Part shown: positions 35,400-64,000 of the stretch, piece by piece
Numbering within the stretch: position 1 is the stretch's first letter
How the letters are laid out: every line of letters starts with the position of its first letter
Assembly: GCF_002234675.1 (NCBI RefSeq)
Contig: NC_019879.2
Location: 21,571,855-21,635,854 of the forward strand
Length of the DNA: 64,000 nt
Direction: 5' to 3'
Origin: Oryzias latipes
Taxonomy: Eukaryota > Chordata > Actinopteri > Beloniformes > Adrianichthyidae
The notes under the pieces: model-generated
Database searches by the model: none
Told to the model about the DNA's origin: nothing
The model's input: the letters and a program-made list of their open reading frames with translations, nothing else
Position numbers and translations under genes: made by a program

Positions 35400-38300
35400 A
35401 CGAAAATACGCGTAAGTGCCTGACTTTCTTTCACTAGTACTCGTACTTTTGTCTTGAAATCAATGTCATATTTCTTCTTTTAGAAAATGAAATCTGCGTA
35501 TTGGTGAATAAAATCTCAAACTTCAAAGTAGGTTGTAGTTAGAGATTTTGTCGCCAAGGAGGAAAAATCTTGCTTTAGCAGGGTTGCATCGTTTGCTAAA
35601 CACAACAGTTAGTTAGCTAAATTTAAATCAAACTAAAGTGAAAATAAACTAAAGAACTAACGTGTCAGCTTTATTTAATCTTACTACACGGCAACATTAT
35701 TATTTTTATTTTTATGATTTTTGACATTCTTACGTATATTTGTACTTTCATGAGAATATGTAAACTATTTAGCGAGTGTCATTATGCTAATTAGATTCAT
35801 TTCTGCGCTCGTGAAAATTGTACTATTGCTAGCTAAACTGCTAGTTTTAGAGACCCACCCCATGTATAAATAATGTGGCGCAGATGGAGTTTAAATGTTC
35901 CAGGGGAGGGAAGAATATACTTTATAGGAAGAGTGTGTGATTCAGTGTGTTTCATTCATACTACTGTGCGGCTGCATGCATCATCAGTGAGTCACGACAC
36001 GCTGCCTGGACGAGCTGCTCTTGTTTACCTAAACATGCTGCGACCAGTCGCTCTTCAGCCTGAAAGCATTGCAGCCACGGGACAGTTTTTTTCCACACTC
36101 CTCTCATTGGGAGACAAACTCAATGCAATGAATGATTACACAACGTTACAGTTGCAATAACTCTTTGAAGAAAATAAAAGAAAAAAATAAATCTGTTTTT
36201 TTTTCTTAATTAAAATCTCGATTTTGGCATAATATACCTTTTATTTTGCCCGGTGCTACCTTTTATAATAGCTATTTGGACTTTTATACTTTTTCAAGCA
36301 TTTTTTGCAATTTTCTACTTATTTATAAAAAATAAATAAATAAATAAATCATTTAAGTATTTTATGAGGCATATTTGATAGCTGCTTTGTTGCTGAAAAG
36401 CATGCTTTATTTGCTGTTGCAGTTTCTTTAGTCAATTTAGTTTGTGGCATTTGACAAAAAAAAATAATTCATTATCATTTTCAGTCTTTTGCATAGGCTT
36501 TAAAGGTTTTTTTTATCAAAAATAAAGCATCTTAAAAATTGTATTTTGATACTTGCTAAGCTGTACATATGAATTTGTAATGTGAACCCTGTTGTTTTCT
36601 TTGTAAAAGTTCGGCAAATATGGCACTTAATTTGAACAAAACCTTTAAAATGACAAGATTTTTTTATTTTTTAATAGCTTCAACCTTAGACTCTTTTGGT
36701 TGTGCCGCTTGCTGTTTCATAATAAAAAAAACTATGTGAGGTATCTTTGGGTGAGTCATTACTTTAGGAATTATTCCAACGTTTCTTACCTTTTAAAAGA
36801 AACTCCAGCTTGAAAAAAATGAAAAAAGGTTAGGTATCTAGTTTTCTTTTGACTCTTCTTGAATAGTACGTCCACATTCTTGTGCCCTATATGTAGCACC
36901 TTACTCCATGCATCTAAAGCCAGTTCAGTAACATTACTTTGCTGTGTGGCATGCACCTTTTCATGTGAGACAATCAAAGGAAGGAGTATCAAAGTAGAAA
37001 ACATTGTGAACCATTTTTTTCCCCAGTCTTAAAAAAAAAAAGAGAGAGAGAGAAAACACAACCCCCTTGGTGAAAACTGCATGTATTTCTGTCAGATGTC
37101 TGGATCTGTCCTGCAGTGAAACTGTTTTAATTTGATCTTACAACTAATTTGAACACTTTTAAAATATTTGCGTCCCAGGCTCTGAAGACAGTAAGGAAAT
37201 GTCTGCTGTGCAAGACTCTGCTTGGACAATGGAAAAAGCTGGACCCCCTAAATTAGTCCAGATCAGAAAGTGCTGGACCTTTTATTTTAATACAATGACT
37301 AATTTCTTTAAAAAAAAGACACAGAGAGATCGAAAGTTAACTCCTGTTTCTAAGCAGTTTCCATGTAGAGGGAATGAAAACAAATCCAGATGCATAAGAT
37401 GAAAGTTGTCACTCAACCACCCAACAGAGGATGCAAAGAAGGCCATGAGTGATCTAAGATTTGAGATTTGTTTAAGCAAATCCTATAATTGAAGAAATGT
37501 CAACATGAAAATGGAGGATTGCCAATGAAGTCATGAAAAATGTACAGGAAAATCCATCTTCCCACTTTCTCATGGTAGTTTTCACCTTTAGGGAAAAGGC
37601 CATAAATACTCCAGAGTTTAGTGTTCTTATTGTTATAGGAAACCTGAAACTGCACTTCAGTGCGATTAGTTATCCTGTAAGAATGAATGACTTTGAAAAT
37701 GACAGATAGGGGTAAAGTTATGTTCTGTAAAAAAGCCTTGGAGAACTTATTTTGTGCATGTTCATCTGAAAGATTGTTTTTATTAAACTAAGATCTTAAT
37801 GTTCTAAAATTTAAAGTTGCCGCTTCTGTGACTTGGCTGAAAAACGATAGGACTCATTTTTATTTTTGTGACGACATCTGCTCCTTGTTGCCAAATAAAA
37901 ATACTTTTAAAAGCCACACAGAGTTAACTGTGTTCCCATATTATAGGGTTAGTAATTGATGCTTTAAAGACCAGCAGAGAATTCAGTTTCTGTTACAGAC
38001 TGAAAGAAAGATAGAGTTGATGAGTAAATTGTGTCTTAACAATACAAATCGTTGACAAAAACGTCTTAAAACATTCCCTAAATTTTTTTTAAGGTTTAAC
38101 AATTTTTTATTGATTATACTTTATATATTCATATACTTTTAAAATGGTAAAATTGAATCTTTTCTTGTCACTCCACTACTAAGAATGAAAGTTTTGGGTA
38201 TTTGCAACATTATTAGACATTCGTTTATAATTAAATTTCAATTATTCTATTTATTTTTACGCTTTATTGAAAATGCAGGGAGATCTGGTTTGAAAACCAT

Positions 38301-38510
38301 CACTGGTATCACTGATAAGCTAAATTTTTATTTATGAAATGACATTTCTTCATGCTAAATAAATCATTTCTTGCTTAGAACTTCTTCAGCAACTATAAAA
38401 AAAGAGTAAACCTTTGATATTTATGGAGATCTGAGCTCATCCTGAAGTTCATTCCCAAAAGGTAAAGTTAGTTTGTATTAATTAAAACCTTTTTGGAATG
38501 TTTTTCTCAG
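35400..38510. other. upstream region / 5' intron of the first SDR gene
   Basis: A splice acceptor (TTTTTCTCAG) directly precedes the ATG exon at 38511, so a non-coding exon must lie upstream. CGCGTAAGT near 35410 is one possible donor. The stretch is otherwise AT-rich with simple (AATA)n near 36332. No coding sequence was recognised. Confidence 0.35.
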
Positions 38511-38514
38511 GAAA

Positions 38515-40914
38515 ATGTTCCTTTACATCCTTGCACTGGTGGCTGTTTGGTTCATCTACCGATGGTTCAAAGAAACCAAGCGAGTTCCCAACCAGGGGGA
38601 CAAATATGTCTACATCACAGGCTGCGACTCTGGCTTCGGTAACAAACTGGCGCGTCATCTGGACCAGCTGGGCTTCCGCGTGATTGCAGGCTGCTACACC
38701 GAGACGGGTGAAGTTCAGTTGAAGAAGCTCTGCTCTGAACGACTCAACACCGTGTCCCTGGATGTCACCAAATCTGAAAGTGTTGCCAAGGCAGCAGCTT
38801 TCATCAAGACTCTAGTTGAGGAGAAGGGTTAGTAGCATGTCGCTCTTCACTCGGTCACCTCAAAAATAATATATTGCCATAGTTGTGAACGGATGCAAAA
38901 AGTACCAAGTAATGGTGAGGTTGGCAGACTTTGTCACATGTGGCAGAGCCAGTCCTGTAAGTACTTCCTGAGTAACGCCTGAGGGAGGGGGTTCCATCGA
39001 TGAGTGCTTGTGTTTTTGTTCTTGCTGCTCTCAGTCTCACAGGTTTGTTTTTCTCAATATCCTTGCGCTGTTTCAGGCCTGTGGGCGGTTGTGAACAACG
39101 CTGGAGTCGGTGTTCCATCCGGTCCCAATGACTGGCTCACTATTGAGGATTTCAAGTCTATGCTGGCGGTCAATCTGAATGGTGTGATTGACATAACACT
39201 GAGCGTCCTCCCCCTCATCAAGAAGGCTAGGGGCAGAGTGGTAAACGTTGCCAGCGTGTTCGGGCGTATAAGTCCGTTTGGTGGACCTTATTGTGTGTCC
39301 AAGTATGGAGTGGAGGCCTTCAATGACTGTCTGCGGTGAGAGATCTGAGTCTTTACTTTCAGTTTTTAATGAAAAAACCTCATTATTTTTAATCGATATG
39401 TTCTGTTTTCAGCTTAAACATGGCTCCATTTGGAGTCAAAGTCCTGTGCATCGAGCCGGGCTTCTTCAAGACCAGCGTGACCGACACAGCCTTAGTGAAG
39501 AACAGTTTGAAGAAGCTCTGGGACAAATTACCTCAGGATGTGCAGGAGGAATATGGACATGCTTTCTTAGAGAAAAGTGAGTCGTTCCCCCGCCTCCCTA
39601 ATCACTTAAATGTCATTGGTTTGTTTTTCCTTCTAAAACCCCAGCAAGAAAAATTAATGTTTGGTGAAAAAAAATCTGTTTCCTTGCTTTAGTTTTTGTT
39701 TACATTCTAAGGAAACTCAACTTCTATGAGAGAGAAAAAAGAAAACTATGGATTTTGGGCAAAACTGAATTTCCAATTGGATTCATTCATTGGAATCCAT
39801 TTAGCAGTAGACACCTTCTTCCAGATTATTTGTTGCAAGTGAGGAAACGGTGGCTTTATCTAATCTAAGATTTGAGCCATTAACAGGATTATGATAACCT
39901 GTGAAGTATGTTTTTGGACTGCGAGAAGGAACTGGAATGCCCGGAGAAACCCCACAGGGAAAACAGGCAAATTCCACACAGAAAGGTCCAACCAAACTAG
40001 TTTAAGAACGGAAATTTAACAAATAAATCTACATTTAATAGTCGTAATGCATCAAAACTGTAACTTTTGAGTCAGTCGAGTTATTAGTTTGGCAGTAAAA
40101 GTCATCAATGAAGATATTAGGAGATTTTTGCTCAAACCAAATATCCAAATCATCAAAGAACCGAAGCAGAGCATTAAAGAAGGAAGGCTCTGCTCTGATA
40201 GATTGATAAAGTCTAACGAGTTATCAATAACTGATAAATACAGATCTACAAATTGATATAGTTCACATAAAATTTCCCATTTTGCAACGGCAAAAGAAGA
40301 TCAAACTGAAACAAAAATTCGTTTAAGCGATATAGCTGGTGGTTTTTCATGGTAGCTTTTAATAAATAGGAAGCACTGAAAAATCCTCAGCATTGTGCCT
40401 CTATTGTTCCTGCATGTTGTGCATGCAAGAACTTCCTGTTGGACATGCATGTCCGTCCCGCCAGTCAAACTAGTGTTGCCACTATTTGAGATTTTTAAGA
40501 TATTTTGCCTAATGCAACTGAAAAGAAATAATTATATTTTTACCTGTTATTGAAAAACTGTACTTTTTTTGAATGTTTTTTAACTCAAAATTTTAATTCT
40601 TAATGAGTCATTAGAATGAATTTCCTCATTATTTGATATCCTGTGAAAGTACCTTGTATTAAAAAATATATTCTTCAAATGTCTTTTCAGCTCTTGAGGG
40701 GGTGGACGAAAGGTTCAGTCAGCTTACAGACGGTGACCTGATGAAGGTTGTTGGATGTATGGAGCACGCCGTCGCTGCTGTTCACCCCCGCTACCGCTAC
40801 TCCCCAGGATGGGACGCCAAGTTCTTCTGGTTGCCCATGTCGTACCTGCCGACCTTCATCACAGACGCATTTTTCCTGAAGCACTCCCCTAAACCCAAGA
40901 AATCCGTTCTGTAA
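38515..40914 (+). CDS. SDR9C-type retinol/steroid dehydrogenase, copy 1 (RDH/DHRS9-like)
   Basis: Short-chain dehydrogenase of the RDH16/RDH5/DHRS9 group, ER-anchored NAD(P)-dependent enzymes acting on retinol and hydroxysteroids. Exons 38515-38827, 39077-39335, 39413-39576, 40691-40914 (TAA); 960 nt, 319 aa, the usual family length. The N-terminal membrane anchor is about residues 2-18. The cofactor motif TGCDSGFG is 35-42, NNAG 111-114, and the catalytic Ser164, Tyr176 and Lys180 (YCVSK) are present. The C-terminus [17 protein letters not shown] is RDH-like. All junctions are in phase, and the acceptor lies four bases before the ATG. It looks closer to RDH16/RDH7-type enzymes than to DHRS9, so the symbol is left open. 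It is followed by a tandem relative. Confidence 0.9.
39785..40000 (-). repeat. decayed interspersed repeat fragment
   Basis: Keeps 'gtttttggactgcgagaagg' and 'ggaaaacaggcaaattcc', the same words as the repeat at 19855-20140 but more diverged. It lies in the last intron of the first SDR gene. Confidence 0.4.
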
Positions 40915-42032
40915 TCTTTATTAGCAACAGCAATGTTTCTCTAGCAAGTGGCTGACAGTGGAAAGACCACTCTTTCCTTTATTCATGCTCTAAAAGATGG
41001 ACAGCATTGAAGTGATATCAGTGGAAAACATGCATCACATTTGACTGGTTGAACTGTTAGTCCATTCTGTGAACATTTTAATCTTTTATTCTGGAAGTTC
41101 TGTGGATTCAAGTTGACTATTCATTATTTTTAGCAGCGTTTGTAACTATAGCTCAGAGAAGCGCTGAATGTTGATCGGTGGTGAAAGGCCAATGCAGTTG
41201 TCACAATCAGGAGTCATGTAATCTTGTTTATCCTATTGCTCAATGTCATGCTGGCGAACCATTAACTCCTGCTGAATGGACCTTATGGACTCTGAGTCTG
41301 GAGCAGCATTACTCCCCCTGGAGCTGCAAGCTTTTGTTTGTGGAAGAGCTTTGGGAATTTATTCAGTTTGAGCAGGAAATGAGGAGGCGGCTCCACCGAA
41401 ACGAGCAGTGAACATGGTATGTTGGGAGATGCATCTTTCTTCTAATTGGATGTAAAATAGGAGGCAAGTGTCACTGACGGCAAAGGGTTAAAATGAGGTT
41501 TTTGTTTTGGCCATTGTAATTTAATCCAAACTATTGCCCTCTTGTGGTTGATGGTTTGTCTTTTTTTAACCTGTCTGATATCTCGCACTTCAGAGTTAAG
41601 TCAGGGGAAACCGAACAAAAAAAAAAAACTTTGATTCCATATCAAATTCCAAGTATTTGAACTCTAAGAGAGAGAAATGTGCTGCATTTTCTACACTTTT
41701 GTATTCCACTCAGGTCAAATGTCAAGGTGCCTTAAAACAAAGCAGTGGTTTACGCTTTTGCAGATTTTTTAGTATGAAAAGAATGGATAAATTTACTTAT
41801 GAATTGAAATTTTGTATAGAACTTTGTCCTGTGGGGTTTGTATTTCTGATGTGTTTAAACTGAAGCGGGTGTGCGTGCGATAAATGAGCTGGACTGTGCA
41901 GACATAAATCAGTGAATAATGAAATAAATGAGTAAAGTTGAAAATAAATGCTGTTTGCCTCCAAAATACTATAAATTAAAAATGATGGCAAAATAAACCA
42001 AAAATGAGTCTGCTTTTACTTTTTATTTGTGC
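40915..42032. other. 3' flank of the first SDR gene
   Basis: Presumed 3' UTR and spacer. Nothing with recognisable function was seen. Confidence 0.3.
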
Positions 42033-42222
42033 AGTAGTTTAGCTCAGGTGGTAAAGCAGGTCGCCCAACAACTGAACGGATGGCGGATCGATCCCTGCTC
42101 TCCTCAGCCAGCAGCAGCCCCCCCGAGCGCGGCCAGCCCGTAGCCCACCCCCCCCCTCAGGGGATGAGCCAAAATGCAAAGAAGAATTTCTCCATTGTGG
42201 GATAAATAAAGTAAAAATTATT
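42033..42222 (+). repeat. tRNA-derived SINE, copy 2
   Basis: Same family as 7189-7385: TTTAGCTCAGGTGGTAAAGC (A-box-like), GGCGGATCGATCCC (B-box-like), a C-rich middle and the tail CCATTGTGGGATAAATAAAG. It lies between the two SDR genes. Confidence 0.7.
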
Positions 42223-43220
42223 ATTATTAATCAGTGTGAAATGATAAGAAAAGCCAAAATAATTCAGTTTGCAGTTTAATTTCCAATAAAGTTGATGCAC
42301 AAGAGTAATCTTTATGAAAGTTCTCATATTTTGACTAATTATGGACCTTTTTCTTTGTTATTTAGAAATGCTTACGTTGTCGTTGAACTGCAGACAGAAT
42401 CAATATGTGGATTCTAAATCCTCGTGACGGATGTGGTAACATTGCCGTTCGTGGTTTTAATAGAGGTCTGCTGAGTTGCTTCGTTCCGATTAGTTTGGGT
42501 TTTGATTGTTTTTTGTGCTTTTTGAAATGCAAACAGAAAATGTGTGACCCTCAGAAAGTTATCACAGGTTTCTTCTCTCAGGTGTCAACCGAAGGGGAAT
42601 CTGGATGTTTAGTAGAGGTAAGCAGGTTCTCCTTTAGCTCTAATCTGTACAAAAAGGTAAAAAATATGAATTTAATTATATTTAGCATCAGGCAAAAACA
42701 GTCTTTGTTACACTTACTTTTTTCTCTTTTTACAGTTAAAATTGTCAAAAATGTGTGTGGTAATACAGATAGTTGTGTATGCCTATCATATATATATATA
42801 GATATATAGATATATAGCTACAAAGATGATTCTTTCTGTGGTGCTGCGCAAATCATTATTCCTCCACCCACACGCCTGCCAGTAGTTGTAGTTTCATGTG
42901 AAATGCTGAGCTGAATTTTTGACAAATTCTGTTGAAGTCCTTCATCTATACTTGTTTGTCCTTGGGGATCCTGATGACATTGTCGTATCACAGTGTTTTT
43001 AATTTTTCGTAACAGATATTTGTTTGTTGTTGTTATCCTCTTAGACTCCTCCCACTCCTATCTTAATCAAAGTACAAAGAAAAATAATAGTTTTCTTTCT
43101 TTTGTCAATGAATACATACAAATGTAAAGTGCTTTCATTTTTCCAAATGAAGTTTTCAGTCAGTGATGGTTTCCTGTGTAGAGGTGCTTAAACTGTGGCT
43201 GTTCTGCACTTTGGGCCTCA

Positions 43221-46485
<3,265 letters not shown>

Positions 46486-47418
46486 TTTATCAGTCGAAGT
46501 TGCTCGTGTTTCATGAAACAAATTGGGTGCAATTCCAAGGACAGAAAAAGTGTCAAAACTGCATTATAAAATAGGAAATTTATTCGTTTGTGTCTCAGCA
46601 GCAGAAAATTTCTCTCGTTATCCCACATTTTTATCTTCATGATACAAAAAAAAAACTGTGAAGAAAACAGAAACTTCTCAATTTCAACGTTAACATTTGC
46701 ATCCTCAAGTCATATGAAACCCTTCAAGACAACACAGCAGTGTACAAACTCTTTTGGCCACTCCGTTAAAAACAATCAGGTTGATTTGAGTTCACCCCAC
46801 TGTGATTAAGTACAATAAGTTATTCTTTGCACACAAATTCAAGCTCACTTTTTCTTTTAAAATCCTAATCTGCAATTGAAACCTAACTGACACGAATGAG
46901 TTGTTGCCCAATTTTTCTTTGTGCTTTTAATTCATCAGCCCTGAAAATTGAAAACAAGCAAGACGTAAATACATCTTCAGTTTTGTTTGGTAAAAATAAT
47001 CCAACATTCATTATTTCTCTGATAACATCTGATCATATAAGTACTGTACATTCGGAATGTAACCCACATTTTCATAGTTGTTATGCTTCGCTTATATTGA
47101 TCTATCTGCTACCAATTTTTGAGATATTTCGGACATAATCTCACTGTTCAAATTTACAAATATACAACATATTAACAGTTCTATCAGCAGCTTCAGTGCA
47201 AAGACATACATATTGTACATCAAAATAAAGAAAAACACGAACACAAGAATTGGCAGAAGAAATGTCAGAAGGCATCTTCTCGAAAGACTTTTGTTTTTGT
47301 TCTGTAGAGATGAATCTTTGACCCTAAAACGATTTGAGTTTTGTACACAGGCTGCATAAAAAAATAAATTCTGTGCAAAGTGTGTTTTTTTTCTTTGAGT
47401 CCCGTCTCGAGACGGGGG
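46486..47418. other. 3' ends of the second SDR gene (+) and lrp2 (-)
   Basis: Convergent 3' flanks. The right part must be lrp2 3' UTR, beginning two bases past its stop with a 16-bp perfect palindrome (47401-47416). No other gene was seen. Confidence 0.4.
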
Positions 47419-60846
<13,428 letters not shown>

Positions 60847-60863
60847 CTAAAAGACAAGTGGAT

Positions 60864-61297
60864 TGTCAGAGGTCAGAGCTCTGTCACCCCCTCCGGTCAC
60901 CGGCGGGGACTGTCTACAGAGTTTTGAATGCACTACGTCTCTCAGCAACCCCAGCGTACAGCTCCTGGATGCCTCACATCTGACTCTCGTTTGCAAATCA
61001 CTCAGAGTCTACTTAAGCACTGCACTGAGCCTCACTCAGTGCAAAGTATTGTTTGTGGCACTCTGCTTTCATTACCGAGCGTTGTATCTGGATCTGATCT
61101 GTTTCCTGCCTCAGTTTCTGACTTTGTTTGCCTGCCCCAACTCTCACCTTGATTCTGACTACCTCTGTCTCTTCTCTGATGCTCTCATGCTTGTTATTGA
61201 CCCCTGCCTGCCTGACCCTGATTTAGCTTTGTGGACTTTTAGCTGAGCTAATAAACCTGCTGCATTTGGAACCAGCCATCTGCCTGTTCTTGTGACA
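60864..61297 (+). mobile_element. probable solo LTR (fish gypsy-like)
   Basis: A 434-bp segment bounded by TGTCA...TGACA. It has a possible TATA-like TACTTAAGC near 61011 and a polyadenylation signal AATAAA followed by CCTGCTGCATTTGGAACCAG, wording typical of fish LTR retrotransposon ends. No gag or pol flanks it. A target duplication was not found, so the exact ends are uncertain. It begins 18 bp from an lrp2 exon. Confidence 0.5.
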
Positions 61298-61551
61298 TTA
61301 TTGTGATGTTATTCACAGGAACATCGAATGAGAGGTTAAAAAATTATAGAAGGCCTGCAACAAACAGCAATAAATAAAAAGATATACCTTAAATAACATT
61401 TACGTGCACCCTCTCCTCTCAGAGGAAATTAGAGGTAGAAATCCAAAGATATGGACCAAAAATGTCAAAAAAATTACCTATTAAATATCATACTGCACTT
61501 TCTGATTTAGAAGTTATATTATACTCAAAAGCAAAATTTTCACCTTCTTAA

Positions 61552-63718
61552 AGACCTACTCTAATAAAAATTGTGTTTTTGGTGTTTTTAACATGATTTT
61601 GTGGCATTTTAATAATGATGGAGGGCATATGTTTATAAAACAAAATTAATATTAAAATTGCATTTCTGAGAATTCTATTTTCAAATCAAAGTGAATCAAG
61701 AGCAAATGACAAAATACCATTTAATCCATTCTGATGCTTTAACAGCAGCGCTAATGTTAAGTAAAATTTTAGAAAAATGTGTTTTTACTCAGCTGAATGA
61801 TTTTATTAATGGAAATAACATTTTAGAAAAGTTTCAGTCTGGTTTCAGACCTCACCACTCAACAGAGATGACACTTGTCAGGGTCTTAAATGATCTCAGG
61901 TCCAATGCTGACATGAAGAAAGTATCTGTTTTAGTCTTACTGGACCTGAGTGCAGCCTTTGACACAGTTGACCACTCTATCCTTTAATACAGACTTCATC
62001 ACATGGTTGGAATTACTGGGAACTATTTTAATTGGTTTAAATCTTACCTCACAGATAGAGATTTTATTGTTAATTTAAATGACTTTTCATCTGGAAGGCA
62101 AAAACTGACATGTGGGGTGCCCCAAGGCTCCATCCTGGGTCCCACACTTTTTAATCTTTACATGCTTCCGCTTGGTGATGTCATCAGGAGACACGGTATT
62201 AACTTTCAAAGCTATGCTGATGACACACAGCTGTATGTAGCTGTGTCTCCTGACGATACTGCACCCATGGAGAGTCTTTTAAACTGTATTTTAGATATTA
62301 AAATGTGGATAGGAGAGAACTTTTTGCAGCTCAACCAAGACAAAACTGAAGTCTTGGTAATCGGTTCTGAAGCTGAGAGGGATAGGGTCCAATTTTATCT
62401 GTCAACCAATTCTATGACTACATGTGATACAGTAAGGAACCTTGGTGTGATTCTAGATGCAGATCTGAGCTTTGACCAACATGCGAATCAAGTAATTAAA
62501 TCTGCATTTTACCATCTAAGGAATATTGCCCGAGTGACACCCTTTCTCTCTAGAGCCAGTGCTGAAATCTTAATCCACGCTTTTATTATATCAAGAATAG
62601 ATTATTGTAATGCCCTCCTTTCTGGTGTAAAGAAAACCACTCTTAATCGCGTGCAGCTAGTCCAGAACTCTGCTGCACGCCTTTTAACGAGAACCAGGAA
62701 GAGGGAACATTACATAACTTTTGAACCTCCCAGAGCTCTTAGGTCCCCTGCTGAAGGTCCCTAGGGTCAGGACAAAAAAACAAGGCGAGGCCTCGTTTAA
62801 ATACTACGGGCCTCGTCTGTGGAACAGCCTGCCAGAGGATGTGAGGGCCTCATCTACTGTCGAGGTTTTTAAAAAGAAATTAAAGACACACCTGTTTAAC
62901 TCAGCTTTTAATTAGATTTCATATCATATCTTTTTATTCATTTTTTTTTTACCCTCATGTTTAATGATGTTTTATCGCATCATTTTATTGTTTTATTTGT
63001 TTAATCAAAATTTTTTACTCTATTTTATATTTTATCACATGCATATTTGTTTAATCTAGAATTTCTACTCTTATATTTTACGATATTTTAACATATGTTT
63101 ATTTGTTTCATGTCTTTTAGCCAAGTTAGACTGTTTACAAGGGTTTTCTCACCCTTAGCTGGGGTGTTTGTGTCTATGCTGTCACCCCAGCCAACAAGAA
63201 GACAGGGCAGACTGCGCCTTCTGGGTTCTCTCTTTTTTTAGCTTTTTTCTTTAGTAATTTCTCCTTTGCTTGTGTTTGTTTTTGTGTATTTTATTGTGCC
63301 AGGCTTATTTAATTATTTTATTGCATGAATGGGGATTAGTGTTTTCTGCATTCTTGGTATTTTTTATGTATAGCACCTTAAGCTGTTTTTTTAAACATGA
63401 AAGGTGCTATTTAAATCCAATTAATTTGAATTTGAATTTAATGTTAAGTTGGGGGTCTGAGGGTCTGTAAGCTAGCAGGTGTTTGCTTAAACAGAGAGGT
63501 CTCTGCAACAGGAAGGGGAGGGGGGTGCGGGATTACTCCATGCCAACAGTCTTGCCCACAACTCAGAAGCATATTTCTAATGAACTCCAGCCACTCTGCA
63601 GAAACTATGTCCTAGAAAATGACGCAAATTTTTTTTTGGGCTAAAAATGTCATTATTGTAATTAAAAGACCACCGGTAACACTTTTATAATAAATCAAAA
63701 GATGAGCGGAGTGGGACT
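61552..63718. repeat. TTAA-flanked dispersed repeat, copy D (hosts an L2 LINE)
   Basis: TTAA|AGACCTACTC at the left and GAGTGGGACT|TTAA at the right (TTAA 63719-63722), both intact. Family sequence occupies about 61552-61690 and 63440-63718; between them is a 1.7-kb LINE. It lies in an lrp2 intron. Confidence 0.75.
61691..63439 (+). mobile_element. L2-type LINE, 5'-truncated and broken
   Basis: Reverse transcriptase in pieces: [35 protein letters not shown] and [17 protein letters not shown], then a stop at 61985-61987. Reading resumes at 62003 with CGVPQGSILGPTLF, the YADD box (SYADDTQLYVAV) and LVQNSAARLLTRTRK. About 60-70 codons are missing between KREH and FEPPRALRS, and a frame change leads to PRLWNSLPEDVRASS (62790-62860). 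The 3' end 'aaggtgctatttaaatccaa' with 'tttgaatttgaa' is the typical L2 tail. Confidence 0.85.
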
Positions 63719-64000
63719 TTAAGGTAAACACTTAAAAACCTAAATGATAAATACAGTAGTGAAATTAGAATTTTCTCATAAGGTCATTTGAGAAGTTGTT
63801 TCCGTTTATAATTCTATCAAGAAGCACACAAACATCATGGCGTGAGGAAACGTCCTAGTTTGTAACTATTAATAAAAATGTCAGTTTGAAATGAAAGACA
63901 TCCTTTCTTTTTAATTAAAAGGCAGAAGGAAGGTATGGAGGGAGGGAGGCAGGCTGCCAGAGACAGATGTGTGAGCTTCATTCATGCCAGCATACGGTCC
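63719..64000. other. lrp2 intron, window end
   Basis: No lrp2 exon is visible between 60847 and the window end, so this should be intronic. A short (GGA)n-rich stretch is near 63925-63950. Nothing else was seen. Confidence 0.4.

Noticed and set aside
35873-36160. 95-aa ORF upstream of the first SDR gene
   Set aside because: No family resemblance, no splice or promoter support, and ordinary spacer composition.
43195-43220. GTG at 43195 as the start codon of the second SDR gene
   Set aside because: A GTG start would be exceptional in a vertebrate, and a plausible splice acceptor lies downstream at 43220.

Overview
The window is nuclear DNA of a ray-finned (teleost) fish. It contains intron-split genes, AT-rich introns and many fish-type transposons (Tc1, Harbinger, hAT, L2-type LINE and tRNA-SINE remnants). 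The gene order cers6 - nostrin - spc25 - g6pc2 - abcb11 - two DHRS9/RDH-type SDRs - lrp2 matches the conserved vertebrate block seen on human 2q24.3-q31.1. A percomorph or medaka-like fish is plausible from the repeats, but the species cannot be fixed by reading alone.

Layout. (1) 1-2744: the last exons of ceramide synthase 6 (+), including a 24-nt alternative microexon. (2) 2745-7640: intergenic DNA with a TTAA-flanked repeat, a Tc1 remnant and a tRNA-SINE. (3) 7642-12963: complete nostrin (+, 16 coding exons, 545 aa). (4) 13665-16688: complete spc25 (-, 6 coding exons, 237 aa), tail to tail with nostrin and head to head with g6pc2. (5) 18175-19562: g6pc2 (+, 5 exons, 357 aa) with a suspicious exon 2 donor. 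(6) 21930-33200: complete abcb11 bile salt pump (-, 27 coding exons, about 1306 aa). (7) 38515-40914 and about 43221-46485: two tandem SDR genes (+) with matching internal exon structure. (8) 47419-60846: the 3' fifth of lrp2/megalin (-, 22 exons: six LDLa modules, EGF modules, a YWTD propeller, the membrane helix and a tail with three FxNPxY signals). Its upstream part lies beyond 64000.

The genes do not form a single pathway; they are a syntenic neighbourhood. Membrane-lipid and transport functions (cers6, abcb11, lrp2, retinoid/steroid SDRs) sit beside glucose metabolism (g6pc2), endothelial endocytosis (nostrin) and the kinetochore (spc25).

No previously undescribed biological system was evident. 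The most interesting signals are: a TTAA-flanked repeat family with four copies, three of them hosting other elements; a Harbinger derivative nested in a Tc1 element with a clear target duplication; three transposon insertions within 15-30 nt of splice sites; a g6pc2 intron that lacks a GT donor in the conserved phase; and an SDR copy with no in-frame AUG in its first recognisable exon. Exon boundaries were placed by eye from splice consensus, reading phase and remembered human orthologues, so single-base errors are possible.
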